NCBI GenBank assembly: GCA_018065765.1
Contig: JAGHSR010000056.1
Coordinates: forward strand, 1 to 20,438
Origin: Candidatus Colicola coprequi
Lineage (GTDB): Bacteria; Bacteroidota; Bacteroidia; Bacteroidales; Paludibacteraceae
Direction: 5' to 3'
DNA: 20,438 nt
Positions 15,710 to 20,438 of the stretch are shown here, in pieces. The translations under genes and the position numbers were made by a program. Under the pieces are notes generated by a model. It saw only the letters and a program-made list of their open reading frames with translations, did no database searches and was not told the origin of the DNA. Within the stretch, counting starts at the first letter, position 1. Each line of letters opens with the position of its first letter.

Positions 15710-16759
15710 TTATTCGAATGCTCCCATTTGCAGCATAGCCACTTCCTTGGGAGTGAGGAAACGATATCGTCCGCGAGCGACGTTCTTTTTGGTCAATCCG
15801 GCAAAACTAACGCGGTCGAGTTGCATAACGCGGTATCCGACTTTCTCGAACATACGTCGCACGACGCGGTTCTGCCCGGAGTGAATCTCCAATCCGACAT
15901 GGCGGCGGTCCTCTTTGGGGAACTCCAAAGCGTCCGGTACGATGCGTTCATCATCGAGTACGACTCCGTTTCTGAGGATAGACTCGTCCACTTCTTCCAA
16001 ATCGCGATCCAAGGTAGCAGCATAGATTTTCTTTTTGCCGAACTTAGGGTGTGTCAATTTGGCTGCCAAATCGCCATCGTTAGTTAGGAGTAGCACTCCT
16101 GTGGTGTTACGATCCAAACGACCAACGGGATAGATTCGTTCGGGGCATGCGTTGCGCACGATGTCCAAGACTGTATGACGCTCCTCCGGATCATCGGTAG
16201 TGGTAACGGTATCTTTGGGTTTATTGAGCAGGATATACACTTTTTTCTCGCGACGGACGGGTTGGTCGTGGAACATAATCTTATCCGTAGGCATCACCTT
16301 TGCCCCCAAACTATCCACCACTTCACCATTCACAGTGATGACACCAGCCTGAATGAAATCGTCTGCCTCACGGCGTGAGCAGATGCCTGCATTAGCAAGG
16401 AACTTATTCAAGCGAATCGGTTTGTTAGGGTCTTCATAGCGTTGTTTGTACTCGGTTTGTTTCTTCTGTGAGTATGCGTTTGCAGGTCGTTGCATACGCG
16501 GGCGGAACTGCCGTTGTGGGCGGTCGGTTTGCTCTGTAGAAAAACGTTGTGGGCGTTCAGCACGTGCGTCAGTATCGTTGTTATGATTAAAACGTGGACG
16601 CGTACGATGTTGGTCAGCTGAAGAATAGTTGGAAGCGTACTGATTAAATCTTGGGCGCATGCGTGCACCGTCGTTGTTGGTAGCGCCATTCTGCTCACGC
16701 GAGCTCTCGCTCTGGCGGTAGCCCCCCTGACGCTCGGGGTACTTGTTACGATTGAACAT
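15710..16759 (-). CDS. rluB: rRNA pseudouridine synthase, RluB/RsuA family, with disordered N-terminal extension
   Basis: 349 residues. Residues 1-~110 are low complexity, rich in Arg, Asn, Gln and Ser (RPRFNQ, RPRFNHNN, RPQRQFRPRMQRP) and presumably disordered. An S4 RNA-binding domain follows (about 115-175: IRLNKFLANAGICSRREADDFI, VTVNGEVV-like strand). The catalytic domain has VYILLNKPKD, then YPVGRLDRNTTGVLLLTNDGDLA with the catalytic Asp in GRLDRNT, and EIHSGQNRVVRRMFEKVGY. The family isomerises a uridine in 23S rRNA helix 93 (RluB) or 16S rRNA (RsuA); RluB is the likelier assignment from the RxVxRMFE-type C-terminus but is not certain. It is the third gene of the yceD-rpmF operon, which fits ribosome biogenesis. 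Confidence 0.92.
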   Translation of the reverse strand: MFNRNKYPERQGGYRQSESSREQNGATNNDGARMRPRFNQYASNYSSADQHRTRPRFNHNNDTDARAERPQRFSTEQTDRPQRQFRPRMQRPANAYSQKKQTEYKQRYEDPNKPIRLNKFLANAGICSRREADDFIQAGVITVNGEVVDSLGAKVMPTDKIMFHDQPVRREKKVYILLNKPKDTVTTTDDPEERHTVLDIVRNACPERIYPVGRLDRNTTGVLLLTNDGDLAAKLTHPKFGKKKIYAATLDRDLEEVDESILRNGVVLDDERIVPDALEFPKEDRRHVGLEIHSGQNRVVRRMFEKVGYRVMQLDRVSFAGLTKKNVARGRYRFLTPKEVAMLQMGAFE

Positions 16760-16775
16760 AAAATATTATACTTTT

Positions 16776-16807
16776 TATAGATGCTATAGGCGTTATAGAA
16801 ACTATAG
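16776..16807. repeat. Four TATAG motifs at exact 9-bp spacing
   Basis: TATAG begins at 16776, 16785, 16794 and 16803, each followed by four variable bases (ATGC, GCGT, AAAC, TTTT). The array lies 17-48 nt upstream of the rluB start, in the 112-nt gap after rpmF. It could be a protein-binding array or a simple slippage product. Confidence 0.85.
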
Positions 16808-16815
16808 TTTTTTCA

Positions 16816-16851
16816 ATATAGGCTCCCGGTCTGAGGACCAAGAGCCTATAT
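16816..16851 (-). other. Composite hairpin in the rpmF-rluB intergenic region
   Basis: A 10-bp outer stem ATATAGGCTC (16816-16825) / GAGCCTATAT (16842-16851) encloses an inner GGTC/GACC stem with a TGAG loop. It begins 21 nt after the rpmF stop on the minus strand. The following minus-strand sequence is A-rich rather than U-rich, so a processing or stability element, or a regulated attenuator, is likelier than a simple terminator. Confidence 0.65.
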
Positions 16852-16871
16852 GTGACAGAAAGGGTTGGGCA

Positions 16872-17057
16872 TTACGCTTCAGTCACCTTTTCGATAGCCA
16901 ATTTGCCACGATAGTAGCCGCAACTTGGACATACAGTGTGATACAGATAGTGAGCACCACAGTTAGGGCAGATAGCTAATGCAGGCACCTTAGCGACGTC
17001 ATGGGTACGACGCTTCGCTTGCTTGGTGTGGGATTGTCTTCGTTTTGGATGTGCCAT
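16872..17057 (-). CDS. rpmF: Ribosomal protein bL32
   Basis: 61 residues, the normal size for the family. It is a small protein of the large ribosomal subunit. The N-terminus MAHPKRRQSHTKQAKRRTHD is the standard basic bL32 start. A four-cysteine zinc ribbon, CPNCGAHYLYHTVCPSCGYY, is intact, so this is the zinc-binding (C+) form. It follows the DUF177/YceD gene, the common bacterial yceD-rpmF pairing, after a 197-nt gap that carries a hairpin (17139-17166). Confidence 0.97.
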   Translation of the reverse strand: MAHPKRRQSHTKQAKRRTHDVAKVPALAICPNCGAHYLYHTVCPSCGYYRGKLAIEKVTEA

Positions 17058-17138
17058 TCGTGTTCGGCACTTTCGTCGTCACAAACTCCGCTAAGTAGTC
17101 TTGCTCTGCAAGCCAAAGCGCTCCGTTGCTCCTCCTCT

Positions 17139-17166
17139 CCAAATGACCTCATTCGAGCTCATTTGG
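17139..17166 (-). other. Inverted repeat in the yceD-rpmF gap
   Basis: Perfect 8-bp arms CCAAATGA (17139-17146) and TCATTTGG (17159-17166) with a 12-nt loop, 82 nt before the rpmF start on the minus strand. The 17058-17254 gap is otherwise without a gene. It may be an RNA leader structure controlling bL32 synthesis; this is inference, and no known ribosomal-protein leader was recognised. Confidence 0.5.
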
Positions 17167-17254
17167 TTTAGCCATGCGGCGAAGAAGAAGTGTGGTCAGT
17201 TTGTGCGGCGTCCACTGTGCCGTAAGTGGTTTTTTAGCAGTTATACGATTTATG

Positions 17255-17674
17255 TTATAGTTCTTCGGGATCTTCGGTTGTGCTGCAAAGGTGAGATTGG
17301 AGAAGTTTTTCCATTTCTGGGTTACACTCACCTTCCGGGTGACAATGCACTAAGGGAAGATTTACAACTATCAATTCATACGCGAGCCAACTCAAGTCCA
17401 GCAGTTTGGCATCGTCCTCCACTTCCATATCATCCTGCTCATCCACCACGATGTCCATACTATCCAAACAACGGTCGCACGCAACCTGTACGGTTCCTCT
17501 CACCGCAATCGTGAGATCGAAATCACGTTCACGCAGAGCGAGATTAGCCTTACAGGCGACATTCCCGCCTAAGACCTCCGATTTCTCTACTCCCTGAAAG
17601 TAGGTGCTATCTAATTGGTAATCAAATTGATAACTACCAACATCCAATTTATCGAGATTAATCAGATTGTCCAT
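17255..17674 (-). CDS. yceD: DUF177 / YceD family protein (23S rRNA accumulation protein)
   Basis: 139 residues from the ATG at 17674 (MDNLINLDKLDVGSYQFDYQLD). The longer in-frame start at 17722 is rejected because it lies across the predicted promoter. Family features are the strand VACKANLALRERDFDLTIAVRGTVQVACDRCLD with the conserved CDRCL motif near residue 80, and the C-terminal acidic part ending in H.EGECNPEM, where further Cys/His could complete a metal site. YceD is known to support 23S rRNA accumulation and large-subunit assembly. The position before rpmF is the usual one, and it opens the minus-strand operon yceD-rpmF-rluB-esterase-ddh. Confidence 0.88.
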   Translation of the reverse strand: MDNLINLDKLDVGSYQFDYQLDSTYFQGVEKSEVLGGNVACKANLALRERDFDLTIAVRGTVQVACDRCLDSMDIVVDEQDDMEVEDDAKLLDLSWLAYELIVVNLPLVHCHPEGECNPEMEKLLQSHLCSTTEDPEEL

Positions 17675-17691
17675 AGGCGCAAAATCGGGTG

Positions 17692-17723
17692 CAAAAGTAC
17701 TGCTTTTTTTTGGAGTACACAAA
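17692..17723 (-). promoter_or_regulatory. Bacteroidota-type promoter for yceD operon
   Basis: Minus strand: TTTG (17723-17720), then exactly 20 nt, then TACTTTTG (17699-17692), matching TAnnTTTG. The ATG at 17674 follows after a very short leader. Confidence 0.75.
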
Positions 17724-17750
17724 TCTTTTTTGAAAAAAATCTTCTTTTAC

Positions 17751-17781
17751 TAAAATGTACAAAAAATTTGTCCATTCCAAA
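17751..17781 (+). repeat. 31-bp direct repeat, copy 1 (degenerate promoter copy)
   Basis: Identical over 31 bp to 17869-17899 (offset 118 bp). It includes a TTTG box, but the downstream position holds TACTTCGG at 22-nt spacing instead of TACCTTTG, so it is probably not an active promoter. Confidence 0.9.
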
Positions 17782-17790
17782 GAAAAATGT

Positions 17791-17855
17791 TGTACTTCGG
17801 ACGCCGCCTGCTAAGCCTCGCTATAACCCACGCCTCGCATTCCCCCGAAAGTACA
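17791..17855. repeat. GC-rich segment bounded by near-perfect inverted repeats
   Basis: TGTACTTCGG (17791-17800) and CCGAAAGTACA (17845-17855) are inverted copies differing by one inserted base. They enclose ~44 bp that is more GC-rich than the flanks. The segment lies between the two 31-bp direct repeats and may be a small dispersed intergenic element. Confidence 0.6.
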
Positions 17856-17868
17856 TCCTCATTTTTAT

Positions 17869-17899
17869 TAAAATGTACAAAAAATTTGTCCATTCCAAA
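17869..17899 (+). repeat. 31-bp direct repeat, copy 2 (upstream part of the active promoter)
   Basis: Exact copy of 17751-17781. Its TTTG box (17885-17888) is the -33 element of the promoter ending at 17916. Confidence 0.9.
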
Positions 17900-17916
17900 A
17901 ATTCGTTGTACCTTTG
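17885..17916 (+). promoter_or_regulatory. Strong Bacteroidota promoter for the esterase-pnp unit
   Basis: TTTG (17885-17888), 20 nt, TACCTTTG (17909-17916): a consensus match in both boxes and spacing. The esterase ATG follows 25 nt downstream. It probably also drives pnp, because no promoter was seen between the two genes. Confidence 0.85.
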
Positions 17917-17941
17917 CACGATTTTTGGATTGATATCCCCT

Positions 17942-19057
17942 ATGAACATGAAAAAGATTTGTCTCATTCTCGGAATCATGGTTTCCATGGTGGTTATGGC
18001 TCAGGGCAAAGCGTCGGGGCTCAAGTTCACCGATGCCCATCAGTTGCGTGTCATCAATCGTGGTTATACGGACACTACTCCACTCTACACTCGCGTGCCC
18101 GATGCCCTCATTCCCATGATGTGGGAGAAGTCGCGTTGGAATGCCTATTGTGCTTGCGGTATAGCGGTTCGTTTTCGCACCAATGCCAAGCAAATAGGTG
18201 TCCGCTACAATCTCAAATACGATTTCGGTATGTCTTGGATGGCCTACACCGGTATCAAAGGCACGGACTTGTATGTATTGGACGAGGATCTCAATCGTTG
18301 GAATTACCTGAGCACTTCGCGTCCGGTCAAGGATAGTATTCAGGAAAAGACTTATGGTGTGGCTTTGGAGGGGAAGATGTACGAATATATGATTTACCTC
18401 CCCCTATACGATGGCATCAATTGGTTGGAAGTGGGTGTTGATTCCGCAGCAACCATAGAGTACCCCAAAGTGGATAATCCTCGTCATGACGTTAAGGTGC
18501 TCTTCTATGGTACCAGTGTGATGCAAGGCGGTTGTGCTACGCGTCCCGGCATGACTCAATCCAGTATTCTGCAACGTCGTTTGGGCATTGAGTGTGTCAA
18601 TCTTGGCATTTCCGGTGAGGGCAAAGTGGTGCATGAAAACGCGCATGTTCTTGCCGCAGCCGATGATCACATAGCATGTTACGTAATCGATCCTCTAATG
18701 AACAACACCAAAGAGATGGTTGATACTTTGGGCGAAGGATTTCTGCGTATCATCCGCGAGGCTCATCCTCACACACCTATTATAATGGTAGCAGGACAAG
18801 TACAGCCTCAACAGAAGTTTGACACTCACTTGCGCGAGTACAATCCCGTGCGTAATGAGATATGGAAAGGGATATACACCAAGCTCAAGAAAGAAGGTTG
18901 GAAGAACCTCTATTGGATAGAGCAGGGGAATTTCAATGGTCCCGAAACCGACGGTACAGTGGATGGTGCTCACTTGAGTGATCTTGGCTTTGTTTACTAT
19001 GCCGACTTGGTACAACCCTACATAGAAAAAGCACTAAAGAAAGCAAAAGTTAAATAA
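17942..19057 (+). CDS. Exported SGNH/GDSL esterase, GxDLY / Lipase_GDSL_3 type
   Basis: 371 residues from the ATG at 17942; the ATG at 17948 (MKKICLILG) is equally possible. In-frame ATGs further upstream lie before the promoter and are rejected. Signal peptide about 1-22 (ending VVMAQG). The N-terminal beta domain (to about 170) contains GTDLYVLDEDLNRW (near 107), the GxDLY signature. The SGNH domain begins FYGTSVMQGGC, with nucleophile Ser near 192 in a GTS rather than GDS context, and ends with DGTVDGAHLSDLGF, giving Asp341 and His344. These enzymes are probably carbohydrate deacylases acting outside the cytoplasm. It is a paralogue of the partial gene at the left edge, which has Glu in place of Asp341. 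It lies 69 nt upstream of pnp. Confidence 0.9.
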   Translation: MNMKKICLILGIMVSMVVMAQGKASGLKFTDAHQLRVINRGYTDTTPLYTRVPDALIPMMWEKSRWNAYCACGIAVRFRTNAKQIGVRYNLKYDFGMSWMAYTGIKGTDLYVLDEDLNRWNYLSTSRPVKDSIQEKTYGVALEGKMYEYMIYLPLYDGINWLEVGVDSAATIEYPKVDNPRHDVKVLFYGTSVMQGGCATRPGMTQSSILQRRLGIECVNLGISGEGKVVHENAHVLAAADDHIACYVIDPLMNNTKEMVDTLGEGFLRIIREAHPHTPIIMVAGQVQPQQKFDTHLREYNPVRNEIWKGIYTKLKKEGWKNLYWIEQGNFNGPETDGTVDGAHLSDLGFVYYADLVQPYIEKALKKAKVK

Positions 19058-19079
19058 TTAACTGATAGATGAACTAACC

Positions 19080-19098
19080 GAGACACAAACGGTGTCTC
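19080..19098 (+). other. Hairpin in the pnp leader
   Basis: Perfect 7-bp stem GAGACAC (19080-19086) / GTGTCTC (19092-19098) with a 5-nt loop, ending 28 nt before the pnp ATG. No T-run follows, so it is not a standard terminator. It could be a processing or autoregulation site for pnp mRNA (inference by analogy with the enterobacterial pnp leader). Confidence 0.5.
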
Positions 19099-19126
19099 AA
19101 TTGACTAACACAAAAAAACATTTACG

Positions 19127-20438
19127 ATGAACATTGTAAGAAAAGAAATTGCTTTGCCGGATGGCCGTGTCATCACGATGGAGACCGGTAAATTGGCAAA
19201 ACAGGCTGACGGAGCTGTAATGGTTACCCTCGGTCAAACGATGATTTTGGCAACTGTATGTAGTGCCAAAGATGCTGTCCCCGGGACTGACTTTATGCCC
19301 CTAACTGTTGAGTACAAAGAGAAGTTTGCAAGTAATGGTCGCTTCCCGGGTGGTTTTACCCGTCGTGAAGGCAAGGCCAGCGACTACGAGATTTTGATTG
19401 CCCGTCTGATTGACCGTGCTCTTCGTCCACTGTTCCCTGCCACTTATCATGCAGAGACGTTTGTGAACGTAACCATGTACAGCGCAGACGGTGTAGATAT
19501 GCCCGAAAGCATTGCCGGTTTGGCAGCAGGTGCTGCTTTGGCTTGCTCCGATATACCTTTTGAAGGTCCTGTTAGTGAGGTGCGCGTGGCACGTGTTGAT
19601 GGTCAATTGGTTATCAACCCGACCTTTGAGCAGTGCGAACATGCAGACCTGGAGCTGATGGTAGCTGCCACCTACGACAACATTATGATGGTGGAAGGTG
19701 AGATGAAAGAAGTGCCGGAAGGTGTCATGTTGGAGGCTATCAAAGCCGCTCACGAAGCCATTAAGCCACAATGCGTTGCTATCAACGAGATGATGAAAGC
19801 ATACGGCAAAGAGGTTAAACGCGAATATTGCCACGAAGTCAACGACGATGAATTGAAGCAAGCCGTACATGACTTCTCCTACGCTCGCGCTTATGCACAA
19901 GCCACGAGTGCTGACACCGACAAGCATCATCGTGAGGCTATGTTCTCACAGATTTGCGAGGATTTCAAGACCGACAAAGCTGATTACATGGCTCAACGCG
20001 CTGAAGCTCTCGGTATAGAAGTGGACGAAGTGGCAGCAATGGTTGACCGCTACTACCACGATGTAGAGAAAGAGGCTATGCGTCGCGCCGTATTGGATGA
20101 AGGCAAACGTCTTGATGGTCGCCAAACAACCGACATCCGTCCTATCTGGTGTGAAGTAGGTTACTTGCCAGGCCCTCACGGATCTTCCATCTTCACTCGT
20201 GGTGAGACACAATCCCTCTCTACCGTTACCCTTGGTACGAGCAAGGACGAAAAGATGGTGGACGAAGCTCTCATTCAAGGTAGTGAAAAATTCCTGTTGC
20301 ACTACAATTTCCCACCATTTGCCACCGGTGAAGCCAAAGCGCAACGTGGTGTAGGTCGTCGTGAGATAGGTCATGGTAACTTGGCTTGCCGTGCCCTCAA
20401 GAAAATGGTTCCGGAGGATTTCCCATATAGTATTCGCG
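19127..20438 (+). CDS. pnp: Polyribonucleotide nucleotidyltransferase (PNPase), 5' part
   Basis: Frame open from the ATG at 19127 to the right edge: 437 residues of a protein that is normally 700-750, so the second catalytic core, KH and S1 domains lie outside the window. The enzyme degrades RNA 3'-to-5' with phosphate and forms the core of RNA turnover. Visible features are the first RNase PH domain (MNIVRKEIALPDGR, VTLGQTMILATV, NGRFPGGFTRREGK, IARLIDRALRPLFP, SADGVDMPESIAGLAAGAAL), the linking alpha-helical region (about 150-310), and the start of the second RNase PH domain (near 324, GKRLDGRQTTDIRPI, GPHGSSIFTRGETQSL, FPPFATGEA, GVGRREIGHGNLA). It probably shares the promoter of the esterase upstream. 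Confidence 0.97.
   Translation, partial: MNIVRKEIALPDGRVITMETGKLAKQADGAVMVTLGQTMILATVCSAKDAVPGTDFMPLTVEYKEKFASNGRFPGGFTRREGKASDYEILIARLIDRALRPLFPATYHAETFVNVTMYSADGVDMPESIAGLAAGAALACSDIPFEGPVSEVRVARVDGQLVINPTFEQCEHADLELMVAATYDNIMMVEGEMKEVPEGVMLEAIKAAHEAIKPQCVAINEMMKAYGKEVKREYCHEVNDDELKQAVHDFSYARAYAQATSADTDKHHREAMFSQICEDFKTDKADYMAQRAEALGIEVDEVAAMVDRYYHDVEKEAMRRAVLDEGKRLDGRQTTDIRPIWCEVGYLPGPHGSSIFTRGETQSLSTVTLGTSKDEKMVDEALIQGSEKFLLHYNFPPFATGEAKAQRGVGRREIGHGNLACRALKKMVPEDFPYSIR

Noticed and set aside
16816..16851. Hairpin after rpmF considered as an intrinsic terminator
   Set aside because: The minus-strand sequence after the stem is A-rich rather than U-rich; kept only as an unspecified RNA structure.
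17212..17235. Plus-strand hairpin CCACT/AGTGG followed by six T, considered as a terminator
   Set aside because: Only 5 bp of stem, and no plus-strand gene ends upstream; on the minus strand it has no T-run.
17615..17941. Extension of the GxDLY-type esterase to in-frame starts upstream, which would add ~109 residues
   Set aside because: The extension crosses the consensus promoter and the direct repeats, encodes no domain, and would bury the signal peptide that starts at 17942/17948.
19301..20374. Two minus-strand open frames opposite pnp
   Set aside because: The plus-strand frame is continuous and unmistakably PNPase, so these are shadows.

Overview
The window looks like a chromosomal segment of a Bacteroidota bacterium, most likely order Bacteroidales. 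The evidence is a TonB-dependent receptor with an N-terminal carboxypeptidase-regulatory-like domain, a type IX secretion (T9SS, Por-type) C-terminal tail on a von Willebrand A protein, promoters of the Bacteroidota form TTTG-N20-TAnnTTTG, A-rich leaders without clear Shine-Dalgarno sites, and a fused ribBA. Genus or family cannot be fixed from the sequence alone. No phage, insertion sequence, CRISPR array, tRNA or rRNA gene was seen.

Layout. (1) 1-6468, plus strand: the C-terminal end of an SGNH esterase, a TonB-dependent receptor, an outer-surface lipoprotein and a secreted protein with three OB-fold-like repeats, closed by a hairpin terminator at 6504. This is a compact cell-envelope operon with a receptor but no SusD partner. 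(2) 6545-8555, plus: its own weak promoter and a vWA-domain surface protein with a T9SS tail, facing the next block across a 13-bp-stem bidirectional terminator. (3) 8774-13385, minus: cdd, an LptF/LptG-type permease, ribBA and a secreted His-rich, Ser/Arg/Gly/Tyr-rich protein, read from a promoter upstream of cdd. (4) 13725-17674, minus: yceD, rpmF, a pseudouridine synthase (rluB-like), a CE2-like SGNH esterase and meso-DAP dehydrogenase (ddh), read from a promoter upstream of yceD. (5) 17885-20438, plus: a strong promoter, a second esterase of the same family as the partial gene at the left edge, and the 5' part of pnp, which runs off the window.

Blocks 3 and 4 are mostly housekeeping (riboflavin synthesis, lipopolysaccharide transport, pyrimidine salvage, ribosome and rRNA modification, peptidoglycan precursor). 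Blocks 1 and 2 and the three SGNH esterases are envelope or carbohydrate-related.

The most unusual non-coding signal is a set of 7-bp-period repeats. Thirteen heptamers lie between cdd and the permease. Twenty-five in-register heptamers fill the gap downstream of ddh, including two 28-bp (4 x 7) C/G-rich cassettes. Five AACAATC heptamers lie inside the lipoprotein coding sequence, where a change of one unit would shift the frame. Next to the ddh array is a 65-bp element with three 11-bp DnaA-box-like units between inverted TGTTCCACG arms. Functions proposed for these repeats are inference.
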